From: Marinomonas mediterranea MMB-1
Lineage (GTDB): Bacteria > Pseudomonadota > Gammaproteobacteria > Pseudomonadales > Marinomonadaceae
Length of the DNA: 64,000 nucleotides
Assembly (NCBI RefSeq): GCF_000192865.1
Contig: NC_015276.1
Location: forward strand, 2,418,001-2,482,000
Direction: 5' to 3'
Shown: piece after piece, positions 49,489-59,044 of the stretch
Layout: every line of letters starts with the position of its first letter
Numbering within the stretch: position 1 is the first letter of the stretch
Notes under the pieces: model-generated
Told to the model about the DNA's origin: nothing
Databases searched by the model: none
Seen by the model: only the letters and a program-made list of their open reading frames with translations
Made by a program: the position numbers and the translations under genes

Positions 49489-50820
49489 TTACTCTACGAC
49501 GGTGCCTACCATGTATTCACATCGAATTTTTTCGCCAACTACCCCTTCAATCTCAGGGATTAAAAAGGCGTCGTCTTCACTAGCAAAGCTTACTGATTTA
49601 CCCATTTCGCCACCACGACCAGTACGACCGATACGGTGAACGTAATCTTCAGGATCTTCTGGCAGAGTATAGTTCACAACCAACTCAATGTTATCAACAT
49701 GGATACCGCGACCAGCGACGTCCGTTGCTACCAGTACTTGGATGCGGCCATCTTTGAAGTTTTTCAACGTTTTTACGCGCTTATCTTGGCTAACTTCACC
49801 CGATAGGATCGCGCAATTAATTTTCGCTTCTTTCAGAAGTTCGTACAACTCGCGCGTTTCGTCACGGCGGTTAGCAAAAATAATGGTACGCTGATTACCG
49901 TCATCTTCGATCAAGCTCTTAAGTACTGGCCATTTCTGATCGGCTTCAACAGTGTAGATAACTTGATCGATGTTTTTGTTCGTCGCTTCTTTAGGAACAA
50001 CAGACACCTCTTTCGGAAAGTATGTCCACTGACGAGCAAGGTTTTGAATATCTTTTGGAAAGGTCGCACTGAACAGCATAGTTTGACGACGCTCTTTATG
50101 AGGCGTCATGCGAATAATGCTTTTCACGTCAGGAATGAAGCCCATCGACAACATGCGGTCTGCTTCGTCCAATACCAACACTTCTACCTTGTTCAACATC
50201 GCTTTTTTCGAGCGAGCGAAATCCAACAAGCGTCCGGGCGTCGCAACCAGAATATCAACACGTTCGGTTTCTAACGCGCGTTTTTGCTTCTCATAACTCA
50301 TTCCACCAACAAGTGAAATAACGTTAAGCGAACAGTTCTGCGTGATCTTTTCCGCTTCGTCCGCAATTTGTAGAGCCAACTCGCGCGTTGGAGCAATAAT
50401 CAAACCACGCGCCATGTTGCGAGCACGTTCCTCTTCAACAGGGTAATCCAAGAAGTCACTGACCATCGCCAATAGGAATGCAGCCGTTTTACCTGTTCCC
50501 GTTTGCGCTTGTCCGATTAAGTCATAACCTTCAAGCGTTGCAGGCAAGGTAGCGGCTTGTATTTCACTGCAATATTCAAAGCCCATCTCTGAAACAGATT
50601 TAAGTACACGATCGGGTAAGTTAAGATCATGAAACCGAACTTTACCTTCCACTTCAGGTACTTGGAAGTCATCAATAGACCAGATTTTTTCTGAAGTCAC
50701 TTGAGTAGCAGAATCACTAGCGGCTTTGTTTGCTGGAGCGCGATTACGCTTGCGCGAGCGTCGAGGGCGACTGGGTTTTGAGTTCTGCTCTTTAGCAATG
50801 TCTTCGTTTTTAGTATCCAT
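49489..50820 (-). CDS. rhlB: DEAD-box ATP-dependent RNA helicase RhlB
   Basis: 443 aa. A basic, disordered N-terminus (PSRPRRSRKRNRAPANK) precedes the helicase core: AQTGTGKT (Walker A), DEADRMLSMGF (DEAD), SAT, and HRIGRTGRGG (motif VI). FIPDVKSIIRMTP is characteristic of RhlB. It unwinds RNA and in enterobacteria joins the RNase E degradosome. Whether this one binds RNase E cannot be read. Confidence 0.88.
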   Translation of the reverse strand: MDTKNEDIAKEQNSKPSRPRRSRKRNRAPANKAASDSATQVTSEKIWSIDDFQVPEVEGKVRFHDLNLPDRVLKSVSEMGFEYCSEIQAATLPATLEGYDLIGQAQTGTGKTAAFLLAMVSDFLDYPVEEERARNMARGLIIAPTRELALQIADEAEKITQNCSLNVISLVGGMSYEKQKRALETERVDILVATPGRLLDFARSKKAMLNKVEVLVLDEADRMLSMGFIPDVKSIIRMTPHKERRQTMLFSATFPKDIQNLARQWTYFPKEVSVVPKEATNKNIDQVIYTVEADQKWPVLKSLIEDDGNQRTIIFANRRDETRELYELLKEAKINCAILSGEVSQDKRVKTLKNFKDGRIQVLVATDVAGRGIHVDNIELVVNYTLPEDPEDYVHRIGRTGRGGEMGKSVSFASEDDAFLIPEIEGVVGEKIRCEYMVGTVVE

Positions 50821-51030
50821 TTTGTAGTCTATGTGACCTTTTAGAGATTGATGGTTAAATTTGGGTAGAGAGTTTACCTAAACAGTCGGATTTTATCATT
50901 ACTAATTCGCAATTAGGTTTTCTCTCGTACCATGTATTTGTAAATAAAGGTGTTCAAAAGGTTCATTAAGCACTAATAATACGCGCTTTACCTCGGCACC
51001 AATGGCCAAGGTAAGCCATTTCCAATTTAA

Positions 51031-53154
51031 CTACCTCATTTTGTAAGGTGGCAAACTCGCAATGAGCTGAGAGCCATAGCGTTTTGTCTTAAGGCGTTTA
51101 TCCATAATGTGGATTTCACCTTCATCGCTCTCGCTTCGTAGCAAACGCCCTGTTGCTTGCACAAGCTTCAGTGAGGCATCTGGAATCGAAATCTCCATAA
51201 ATGGATTACCACCTCGTTTTTGAATCCATTCAGCGAGCGTTGCTTCCACTGGGTCATCAGGCACGGAAAACGGTATTTTCGCAATAAATACGCGTGTTAA
51301 ATATTTACCTGGCAAGTCGACCCCCTCGGCAAAACTCGCCAAACCAAATAACAAACTGCCTTTGTCTTTATCTAGCCTTTCTTTATGGCTATCTAAAATA
51401 ATACGCTTTGATTGCTCCCCCTGAATAAGCAAAATGGCTTTCAACGAGTCGTTCACTTGATCTGCCACTGACTCCATTTGCTTGCGAGAGGAAAACAAGA
51501 CCAAGCTACCTTGCGTTAGATCGATGTGCTTATTTAAATACTGTACAATCTCTTTGGTATGGTCATCGGCCTTATTCGGCTCACTAACGAAGTCGGGTAC
51601 AATCAGTTCTGCCTTGTTGGCAAAGTCAAACGGGCTAAGAACACGCAGATATTCTGATTCTCTCGGCACACCGGAACGCATATTAAATCGATTAAACTGA
51701 TTGAGCGCAGTCAAGGTGGCAGACGTAACGACAGCGCCAAAGCACTTATCCCAGAGTTGCATTCTTAATGTGTGAGCCGCCAATATTGGCGAAGCGCCAA
51801 GCTCAATATCTTGCTCTAAACCTTGACCAACCACTTCGAGCCATCGAGCATTCGGAGGGTAATTGAGATCATCCTGATGAGAATACAAACGCCACAACTC
51901 AACGGCTTGCTCTAAACGCCCTAAGATGACACCTAAGATTGGCTGCCAATTTTCGGCAGTTTCTTGGGTAACCCCCATACCTTCGTTTTGTTTTACTTTT
52001 TTACATTCATCTTGAATGCTTTCAATTTGGCCAAACAGTTTTTGGTAAGAGGTAGACAAGCTATAAGCTAACTGTCGCAACTCTTCGGGGACGACACCAA
52101 ATTCGAAACGGTGTTGATTGTTCTCTAAATCAAGCCCAAGTTGCTGTATGTAAGGGGCTAACCCTTGTTGCACATACTGAATAAAATTAACAACGGTTTG
52201 TATTTGCTGGGGGATTTTCATTAACAATTGCCCCGTTAGACTCACTTCTTGAGTCAGCTCTTGCTTGAGCGTCAGTAGATTTTTTTCCAGTTGACGCAGC
52301 CAACTAATACTGCCCTGCAATCTAATTTCGTGCCTAAAGTGCCCAATTGCTTTATCTGGCAAGTGGTGGCCTTCGTCGAAGACATAAATGGTTTCATCAG
52401 GTGGGGTCAAGATAGCACCGCCACCCAGCGATAAATCCGCTAGAACAAGATCGTGGTTTGCGACAATAACATCGGCTGTCTCTATTTCAGCTCTTGCTTT
52501 GAAAAATGGGCACGCCGAAAAGTTAGCGCAATTTCGATTGGTACATTGCTGGTGGTCGGTCGTGAGTCGCCGCCAATCTTGATCTCTCAAGATACCTTCC
52601 CAGTTATCTTTATCACCATCCCAATCGCTATTTTTAAGCGCTTCGTCCATTTTTTGGTATAAGGCGGTATTCACATCATCCGTTTGTAAATGCTGCTCAA
52701 GCAACCCCGCAAACATATCGTCCGTCGCAAGTTCTTCACTGCCCATGAAGTCTTCGAGCTTATTTAAACAAAGATACCGCCCGCGACCTTTTGCCAACGT
52801 ATATCGAAAAGCAACCTCTGTATGTTCGAGCAAGTCGGGCAGCTCTTTAAATAGGATTTGCTCTTGAAGCGCTACGGTTGCTGTCGAAATGACGAGCTTT
52901 ACCCCTTTCGCTTTTGCAATTGGAATAGCCGACAGACAATAAGACAACGTCTTACCTGTACCAGTACCGGCCTCTACTACCGCGACATGCTTTTCACCGA
53001 GGCGTTCGCCTTCAGTGCCTTGCTTTATCCCACCTAAGGTTCGAGCAATGGTCGCAATCATTTGGCGCTGCCCTACCCGAGGTTTATGACCTTTAGATTC
53101 AAGGGACGCACGATACGCAGACTGAATTTCGTTCTTTATTTTGTCGGAAAGCAT
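51031..53154 (-). CDS. dinG: ATP-dependent DNA helicase DinG
   Basis: 707 aa. VEAGTGTGKT is Walker A, VFDEGHHLPD the DEAH-like motif II, and TGRLLRSESDEGE motif VI. Four cysteines in RYLCLNKL and CTNRNCANFSACPFF match the Fe-S domain of XPD/DinG helicases. It unwinds D-loops, R-loops and forked DNA during repair. It is divergent from lexA; two SOS boxes lie in the shared promoter, 28 and 47 bp upstream of its start, so it is almost certainly LexA-regulated. Confidence 0.93.
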   Translation of the reverse strand: MLSDKIKNEIQSAYRASLESKGHKPRVGQRQMIATIARTLGGIKQGTEGERLGEKHVAVVEAGTGTGKTLSYCLSAIPIAKAKGVKLVISTATVALQEQILFKELPDLLEHTEVAFRYTLAKGRGRYLCLNKLEDFMGSEELATDDMFAGLLEQHLQTDDVNTALYQKMDEALKNSDWDGDKDNWEGILRDQDWRRLTTDHQQCTNRNCANFSACPFFKARAEIETADVIVANHDLVLADLSLGGGAILTPPDETIYVFDEGHHLPDKAIGHFRHEIRLQGSISWLRQLEKNLLTLKQELTQEVSLTGQLLMKIPQQIQTVVNFIQYVQQGLAPYIQQLGLDLENNQHRFEFGVVPEELRQLAYSLSTSYQKLFGQIESIQDECKKVKQNEGMGVTQETAENWQPILGVILGRLEQAVELWRLYSHQDDLNYPPNARWLEVVGQGLEQDIELGASPILAAHTLRMQLWDKCFGAVVTSATLTALNQFNRFNMRSGVPRESEYLRVLSPFDFANKAELIVPDFVSEPNKADDHTKEIVQYLNKHIDLTQGSLVLFSSRKQMESVADQVNDSLKAILLIQGEQSKRIILDSHKERLDKDKGSLLFGLASFAEGVDLPGKYLTRVFIAKIPFSVPDDPVEATLAEWIQKRGGNPFMEISIPDASLKLVQATGRLLRSESDEGEIHIMDKRLKTKRYGSQLIASLPPYKMR

Positions 53155-53181
53155 TAATCTTGTTGAGTATTTTTAAATAGA

Positions 53182-53216
53182 CTGTATATAATAACAGTAA
53201 CTGTACAAACAAACAG
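53182..53216. promoter_or_regulatory. Two tandem LexA (SOS) boxes
   Basis: CTGTATATAATAACAG (53182-53197) and CTGTACAAACAAACAG (53201-53216) both fit CTGT-N8-ACAG exactly and start 19 bp apart. They lie in the 69-bp gap between dinG (minus) and lexA (plus), so one pair serves both genes and gives lexA autorepression. Confidence 0.95.
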
Positions 53217-53223
53217 ATGAATT

Positions 53224-53847
53224 ATGATTAAATTAACCAAAAGACAGTCTGACGTATTGGAAACGATTCGCCAACACATTAGCGAAACCGGCTTCCCTCC
53301 CACTCGTGCAGAAATTGCCGCTCGATTGGGTTTTCGCTCACCTAATGCCGCAGAAGAACACTTAAAAGCACTTTCTAAAAAAGGTGCCATTGAAATGTTG
53401 TCCGGTGCTTCGCGTGGTATTCGCCTTATAAACGAAACGCCAGCAGGCGCAAACGATTCTGACCTGGGCCTACCCGTTGTCGGTAAGGTCGCCGCAGGCG
53501 CCCCTATTCTAGCGCAAGAAAACGTCGCGACCCACATTTCCGTCCCCCCCAGCATGTTTTCACCTAAAGCAGACTACCTACTATCCGTCAGCGGTATGAG
53601 CATGAAAGACGTTGGCATTATGGATGGCGATTTGCTTGCTGTCCATAAAACCCACGCCGTTCGAAATGGTCAAATTGTCGTCGCTCGAATTGGCGAAGAA
53701 GTGACGGTAAAACGATTTGAAAAGAAAGGCAGTAAGGTAAGACTTATTGCCGAAAACACCGAGTTCGATGATATTCTAGTGGATCTTGAGAGCGAAGAAT
53801 TTGCCATCGAAGGCTTATCTGTCGGCGTTATTCGTCAAGGCATCTAG
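53224..53847 (+). CDS. lexA: LexA repressor
   Basis: 207 aa. N-terminal winged HTH (about 1-70) with TRAEIAARLGFRSPNAAEEHL, self-cleavage site A91-G92 (KVAAGAP), and protease core with the nucleophile S126 (SGMSMKD) and general base K163 (TVKRFE). Binds SOS boxes and is cleaved when RecA filaments form. Its own promoter carries two boxes. Pseudomonas has sulA beside lexA; none is present here. Confidence 0.97.
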   Translation: MIKLTKRQSDVLETIRQHISETGFPPTRAEIAARLGFRSPNAAEEHLKALSKKGAIEMLSGASRGIRLINETPAGANDSDLGLPVVGKVAAGAPILAQENVATHISVPPSMFSPKADYLLSVSGMSMKDVGIMDGDLLAVHKTHAVRNGQIVVARIGEEVTVKRFEKKGSKVRLIAENTEFDDILVDLESEEFAIEGLSVGVIRQGI

Positions 53848-53961
53848 TTAAGGCACCTAAGTAGACTTTTAAGCTTTCGTATAGCGACTGTAAACGACAT
53901 TACCTCCTAACCGAAAGCAAAGCACTTAGAATATCTAAAAAGCCAATGGCTCTAAAACTTA

Positions 53962-53997
53962 AAAGCAACGCTCATTTATTTAAGCGTTGCTTTTTTT
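53962..53997 (+). terminator. Intrinsic terminator of lexA
   Basis: AAAGCAACGCT (53962-53972), 10-nt loop, AGCGTTGCTTT (53983-53993), followed by T residues. A perfect 11-bp stem, also usable by the opposing small gene. Confidence 0.9.
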
Positions 53998-54051
53998 ATT
54001 TGGCGATAGAGCGAAAACCTTTCACCCTGTTTTTACAGAGAAAGGCCTTAA

Positions 54052-54330
54052 CTAGTGCAAAACCTTAGGCATCATATCCATGTCTTCCGCCATATCCATA
54101 TCCATATCCATTTGATCTGAGAAATCATCAGAATAGACATAATCAATACCCGCATGAAACATGCGTTTTGCCAACTCAAAGTAGCGATCTTTTAACAATG
54201 AGCGTGTGTCTTCTGGAATTTGCAATACAGCAAGAGGCTTTTCCGGGGCATCTGAATCATCTTCAGCCACCGGACGAAGCACAATATCACCATTATCTAA
54301 CTCGACTATTTCGAGGTAAGCGTCTTTCAT
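54052..54330 (-). CDS. Small acidic protein upstream of lexA on the opposite strand
   Basis: 92 aa, no recognised family. The N-terminus MKDAYLEIVELDNGDIVLRP is a small beta-rich element, the middle is helical (RSLLKDRYFELAKRMFHAG), and the C-terminus has the Met-Asp repeat DQMDMDMDMAEDMDMM. The same slot in Pseudomonas holds a hypothetical gene between DUF6586 and lexA. It starts 4 bp after the DUF6586 stop, so the two are cotranscribed with topA. Confidence 0.75.
   Translation of the reverse strand: MKDAYLEIVELDNGDIVLRPVAEDDSDAPEKPLAVLQIPEDTRSLLKDRYFELAKRMFHAGIDYVYSDDFSDQMDMDMDMAEDMDMMPKVLH
54091..54111. repeat. In-frame hexanucleotide repeat coding for Met-Asp pairs
   Basis: Three tandem CATATC units plus CAT on the plus strand encode the Met-Asp run in the small acidic protein. 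Like the copA repeat, 6-bp changes would keep the frame. Confidence 0.85.
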
Positions 54331-54333
54331 TCT

Positions 54334-54810
54334 TTAATACTCTGAGGATTCTTCTCTAAATCTCAACACCAACTCAACCAAAGAATCCAAATAGGATTTG
54401 ACTGATCCGCCGAGGTCGCTTGCTGACGCTCCTATCATTTGAACATCACTTAATTGACTGCTAATCGGGTTAGGCCTGCATTCGAAATACGTATCGAAAG
54501 ACGCAAGCAACATGCTAAACCAAGAATTTGAGTCGGCGCTCAAAAGCTTTAGCTCACTAAGTACAGGCACTGTGAGTTCATTATCCGTCGCATTTGTAAT
54601 AAGTTGTTCTACTGTCAAATCAGCCGTTAAACCATAGGCTATCTTGACCTCTTGAAGCAAACCATTCAACGCACTACGAAGAAGAAAAGTTACGGTCGGT
54701 TCGTGACCTTGGGTGAACCAATCTCCGTCAGACGACTTAATCTCACTGATAAGTCGTCGTGCGCTGTCTAATCGCTGATTCGTTAGGCTTGCTGGGTTAA
54801 GAGGGCTCAT
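54334..54810 (-). CDS. DUF6586 family protein
   Basis: 158 aa, all helical. LTNQRLDSARRLISEI near the N-terminus is typical of the family, known from the topA neighbourhood of Pseudomonas. No catalytic motif is seen. The start overlaps the topA stop by 4 bp (ATGA), so it is translated together with topA. Function unknown. Confidence 0.82.
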   Translation of the reverse strand: MSPLNPASLTNQRLDSARRLISEIKSSDGDWFTQGHEPTVTFLLRSALNGLLQEVKIAYGLTADLTVEQLITNATDNELTVPVLSELKLLSADSNSWFSMLLASFDTYFECRPNPISSQLSDVQMIGASASDLGGSVKSYLDSLVELVLRFREESSEY

Positions 54811-57437
54811 TTCTTTTTCTTGCCTTCTTCAACAACCCATTTACCATTTTGATGGAATGCTTTCCAACCAGTCGGCTTGCCATTCTCTTCTGTCATGACA
54901 TATTGCTCTTTCGTCTTACGGCTGTATCGAATCACAGTTGGGCGTCCTTCGTTATCCATAACTGGCGCATCAGAGAAGAAATGATATTTAGGATCAATCT
55001 GATCCATATAAGGGATCAACTCTGATACAAGTGGTGCACGCGTTTCCCGCTTACGTGGGAATTGGCTAGCCGCTAAGAATAGGCCCGTTGCACCATCTCT
55101 TAACACATAGTGGTCTTCCACTTTTTGACAAGCTAAATCCGGCATCGCAACAGGGTCCATTTTTGGTGGCGCCGCTTCACCGTTTTTCAATAACTTCCGA
55201 GTGTTTTTACATTCTTCGTTTGTACAACCAAAGTACTTGCCAAAACGACCTGTTTTTAGCTGCATTTCAGAGGAACATTTATCACACTCAATAACGGGGC
55301 CATCATAACCCTTAATTTTAAAAGCGCCTTTTTCGACTTCGTATCCCGAACAACTTGGATTGTTACCACAAACATGAAGCTTGCGAGTTTCATCCATCAG
55401 ATAGCTGTCCATTGCCGAATCACAAATCTTACAGCGCTTCTTATTAATAAGTGCTTTAGATTCACCCTCATCATCGTCCACCGCAACCGCTTCGTCACCG
55501 CTAACAAGGTTAATCGTCGCTTTACAACGTTCTTTTGGCGGAAGCGCATAGCCAGAACAGGACAAAAACACGCCGGTGGCTGCAGTACGTATCTGCATTG
55601 GACGACCACATTTCGGGCATTCTACATCGGTCGGTGTTGGCTGGTTTTGCAGCATACCTTCTTCTGGGTGTTCAGCTTTTGTCAGCGTATTGCTGAAATC
55701 AGCGTAAAATGCATCCAGCGTTCTAATCCAATCGTCTTCGCCTTGGGCAATTTCATCCAACTGCTCTTCCATTTGAGCGGTAAAACTAAAATTCATTAGC
55801 TGTGAAAAGCTGCCAACAAGTCGTTCCGTTACGATATCGCCCATTTTTTCAGCATAGAAACGACGATTATCAACACGCACATACCCTCGATCTTGAATGG
55901 TCGAAATGATTGAGGCGTACGTTGACGGACGGCCAATCCCTCGCTTTTCAAGTTCTTTAACCAAGCTTGCTTCACTGTAGCGCGCAGGTGGTCTAGTAAA
56001 GTGCTGCTCGGGCAACAACTCATTTAAACCCAGTGTATCGCCTTTTTGAATATCAGGCAGAATCATGTCTTCTGCTTTCTTTCCTACAGGTGTTAGAACA
56101 CGGGTATAACCATCAAAGCGTAAGATTCGACCACGCGCTTTCAGTTCGTAATCACCTGCTGTAACCGTAATACTTGTTGACGTGTATTCAGCTGGTGTCA
56201 TTTGACACGCAATAAACTGATTGCGAATCAATTCATAAAGCCTGTGAGCGTCGTTATCCATCCCTTGAAGCATATTCTGCGTCACAGTCACATCAGACGG
56301 ACGAATTGCCTCATGAGCCTCCTGAGCGCCTTCCTTGCTAGAATAACGAATAGGTTCTTTGGGCAAATATGCTTCACCATACTTTTCACCAACAAAATCA
56401 CGCAACGCTTCCACAGCTTCATTACTTAAGTTGGTCGAGTCAGTACGCATATAGGTAATATAACCACCTTCGTAAAGACGCTGCGCCAGCATCATTGTCT
56501 TTTTTACGCCAAAGCTTAATCGTGTACTGGCCGCTTGCTGCAATGTCGATGTGATAAACGGCGCAGAAGGTTTAGAGCGCGTAGGCTTATCTTCACGGTT
56601 ACTGACAACAAACCCTGAGTTTTGAATACGCGCCACATGCTCATCAGATTCAATCTGTGACGTGGGTCGATATTCTTTACCTAGGTATTTTAGCGTTTCG
56701 AATTTAACTTGTTCTTTCGACGCGGTAGCCAGTAGTGCATCTAACTCCCAAAATTCTTCAGGGTTAAACGCACGAATGTCTTTTTCACGCTCTACGATTA
56801 ACCTTACGGCAACCGATTGTACTCGACCCGCTGACAAGCCACGTGCGACCTTAGACCAAAGTAGCGGTGACACCATAAAGCCAACGACGCGGTCCAAGAA
56901 ACGTCGAGCCTGCTGAGCGTTAACTCGATTCATATCCAAATCAGACGGTTCATCAAACGCCGATTTAATAGCATTCTTTGTAATCTCGTTAAAGACCACT
57001 CGCTTGTAGCGAGCTTCGTCACCGCCAATCGCTTCACGTAAGTGCCAAGCTATCGCTTCCCCTTCGCGGTCCAAATCGGTCGCGAGATAGATTGTGTCAG
57101 CGTTTTTAGCAAGACGTTTAAGTTCGTCTACGACCTTTTCTTTACCGGGTAAAACTTCATAGTGCGCCTCCCAGTTATTTTCTGGGTCAACGCCCATTCT
57201 CGCGATAAGCTGTTGGCGTGATTTTTTACTTTTGTATTCCGCTTTTTCTTCAGGACTCATTTTTCGAGTAAGCGCAGCCTGTTTTGCTCGCTCTTGAGGC
57301 GTCGATTTAGAGGTCGTGCCAGTTGGTAGGTCACGGATATGACCTACACTTGACTTAACAACATAGTCGTTACCCAAGTATTTGTTGATGGTTTTGGCCT
57401 TTGCAGGCGACTCCACGATAACCAGTGATTTTCCCAT
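54807..57437 (-). CDS. topA: DNA topoisomerase I
   Basis: 876 aa. Toprim domain at the N-terminus (VIVESPAKAKTINKYLG, ATDLDREGEAIAWHL), the catalytic tyrosine in GYITYMRTDSTNLS, and three C-terminal zinc-ribbon repeats: CPKCGRPM...SCSGY, CKICDSAM, and CDKCSSEMQLKTGRFGKYFGC. It relaxes negative supercoils by single-strand passage. The first gene of a topA/DUF6586/small-gene unit. Confidence 0.97.
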   Translation of the reverse strand: MGKSLVIVESPAKAKTINKYLGNDYVVKSSVGHIRDLPTGTTSKSTPQERAKQAALTRKMSPEEKAEYKSKKSRQQLIARMGVDPENNWEAHYEVLPGKEKVVDELKRLAKNADTIYLATDLDREGEAIAWHLREAIGGDEARYKRVVFNEITKNAIKSAFDEPSDLDMNRVNAQQARRFLDRVVGFMVSPLLWSKVARGLSAGRVQSVAVRLIVEREKDIRAFNPEEFWELDALLATASKEQVKFETLKYLGKEYRPTSQIESDEHVARIQNSGFVVSNREDKPTRSKPSAPFITSTLQQAASTRLSFGVKKTMMLAQRLYEGGYITYMRTDSTNLSNEAVEALRDFVGEKYGEAYLPKEPIRYSSKEGAQEAHEAIRPSDVTVTQNMLQGMDNDAHRLYELIRNQFIACQMTPAEYTSTSITVTAGDYELKARGRILRFDGYTRVLTPVGKKAEDMILPDIQKGDTLGLNELLPEQHFTRPPARYSEASLVKELEKRGIGRPSTYASIISTIQDRGYVRVDNRRFYAEKMGDIVTERLVGSFSQLMNFSFTAQMEEQLDEIAQGEDDWIRTLDAFYADFSNTLTKAEHPEEGMLQNQPTPTDVECPKCGRPMQIRTAATGVFLSCSGYALPPKERCKATINLVSGDEAVAVDDDEGESKALINKKRCKICDSAMDSYLMDETRKLHVCGNNPSCSGYEVEKGAFKIKGYDGPVIECDKCSSEMQLKTGRFGKYFGCTNEECKNTRKLLKNGEAAPPKMDPVAMPDLACQKVEDHYVLRDGATGLFLAASQFPRKRETRAPLVSELIPYMDQIDPKYHFFSDAPVMDNEGRPTVIRYSRKTKEQYVMTEENGKPTGWKAFHQNGKWVVEEGKKKK

Positions 57438-57624
57438 TGAACTGTTTGAGCCTTATATTAAAACGTCGAAAAAGCTGCGCATGTATGCAGAATAGTGTTT
57501 CGGGGCGCAGATATTAAGCAAACACCTTTTATATGACAAGCTATCAAGGTATTGTTTCGCATATTTATCGTAATAAGTAACGTATTTGCTTTTACCTTAC
57601 TTAATTAATAACCCAAGGACAATC

Positions 57625-58413
57625 ATGGCAACACTCCAAATTTTAACAATTGCGATCCTTTTTATCATTGTCATCATCTCCGTTGTCGTTGGCACAAGAG
57701 CCCAACAAAAAGAAAAAGAAGCCACCGAACGCAAATTTAAACAGCTTCAGCTATCAAATAGAGCTGAGCGTGTCGAACAGCATCTTCGAGGCATCTTACC
57801 TATTAACACCGATAACATAGCAACTGATGCTTTGTATAGCTTTTATATCGATTGCTTGAGAGAACTTATAGACTATTCTGACAATCCTGAAAAGATTGAA
57901 GGCCTAATCGCGAAGGCGGAAGAAGAGCGCGCCGCTGACCCTCAACCTTTCGTTCCGGAACCAGACGAACTCAGTTTTCAAGAAAAAACCACCTACAAAG
58001 AGCGCCTAACAAAAACCGCAAAAATGCTACTCTACATGCGCAGAAAAGGCCGTATAAGCCACACACACTACAAACTTTGCTATGATTACTTACGCTGGTT
58101 AAATATGTGGCTACAACTAAATCGCCAGCTCATACAAGCGAATAAAAACTACCATAGTGGAGACTTACGTGTTGCCCAAACCCTATACGGCGTTATTCTC
58201 TCAAATTTAAAATCAAACACAATTGATCGCGCAGAAAAGCATCAATTAGAAAATTTCATTCAGGATCGAATGAAAGAAATCGTAGCACCACAAATCATGG
58301 CTCTACAAAACGCTGAAAATCCGGAGGAAGTGATAGAAGAGCTGTTTCTTGATTTAGGTGAAGCATCGGATCAATCGTTACTCGAAGAAGAGCAACCGGA
58401 ACAGAAAAGTTAA
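57625..58413 (+). CDS. Hypothetical membrane-anchored protein
   Basis: 262 aa from the ATG at 57625, with AAGGA 6 nt upstream; an earlier in-frame start lacks that signal. One N-terminal transmembrane helix (TIAILFIIVIISVVVG), then a charged coiled-coil stretch (KEKEATERKFKQLQL) and an all-helical C-terminal domain with YNDYLRWLNMWLQ-like aromatic residues (YDYLRWLNMWLQLNRQLI). No family is recognised. Divergent from topA by 187 bp. Confidence 0.75.
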   Translation: MATLQILTIAILFIIVIISVVVGTRAQQKEKEATERKFKQLQLSNRAERVEQHLRGILPINTDNIATDALYSFYIDCLRELIDYSDNPEKIEGLIAKAEEERAADPQPFVPEPDELSFQEKTTYKERLTKTAKMLLYMRRKGRISHTHYKLCYDYLRWLNMWLQLNRQLIQANKNYHSGDLRVAQTLYGVILSNLKSNTIDRAEKHQLENFIQDRMKEIVAPQIMALQNAENPEEVIEELFLDLGEASDQSLLEEEQPEQKS

Positions 58414-58460
58414 AAAGTATAATGGGCTTCAGTACTAATCTAGACTTCTTACCTAAACCG

Positions 58461-58494
58461 TTTGTCTAAACGCTGAACGCAACGTTTAGACAAA
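58461..58494. terminator. Perfect 12-bp stem-loop between converging genes
   Basis: TTTGTCTAAACG (58461-58472), 10-nt loop, CGTTTAGACAAA (58483-58494). It lies between the 57625 gene (plus) and the 58505 gene (minus), so it probably ends both, although no long T-tract follows. Confidence 0.65.
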
Positions 58495-58504
58495 TAAAGG
58501 AATA

Positions 58505-58981
58505 TTATCGAACCTCGCTCAATGACTTAATCAAGCTCGCGATACGGTCAACGGTTTTTTCATCGCCTTTTTCATTCCAATAAACACTGACCGTCGATTC
58601 GGTGACCTCAACAGCGTCAGCAATCCCTTCAAGAGCCATCATTCCATCATGTATAGCTTGCGTTATTGGAACCTCTTTTGAAACCCACCAGCTCCCATCT
58701 ACCTTTACATATTTCCACACTTCATAAGGTGTAAATAAAATTACAGGGCCAAAACCTTTTACCGTTTTCGGGCGAATATAACGATAAGCACAGGTTTTTT
58801 GACTGTTTGTTACCTTATCCCACTTGTCAGGAAGATCAATTGAGGTAAGCTGAACAGTAAGTTGACACTTTCTAGCGTGCATCCGAAGTGCCATTTTTTG
58901 TCGTTCTCGTTTGGATGGCAAAACCCAAAGTGCTGACCCCATGAGAGAGACTGTGATCAAGATCACAATTAATGCTGTCAT
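58505..58981 (-). CDS. Hypothetical protein with N-terminal membrane helix
   Basis: 158 aa. A hydrophobic N-terminus (ALIVILITVSLMGSALWVL) could be a signal or anchor. The rest is beta-rich with SQKTCAYRYIRP, WKYVKVDGSWWVSKEV and VSVYWNEKGDEKTV. No family is recognised. It converges on the 57625 gene and is divergent from the universal stress protein gene 63 bp away. Confidence 0.72.
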   Translation of the reverse strand: MTALIVILITVSLMGSALWVLPSKRERQKMALRMHARKCQLTVQLTSIDLPDKWDKVTNSQKTCAYRYIRPKTVKGFGPVILFTPYEVWKYVKVDGSWWVSKEVPITQAIHDGMMALEGIADAVEVTESTVSVYWNEKGDEKTVDRIASLIKSLSEVR

Positions 58982-59044
58982 ATAGTGCCTCTTTTAAAAA
59001 GTAAACTAAACTGGTAATTAACGGAGCCAGATTAGGAGTTATTT

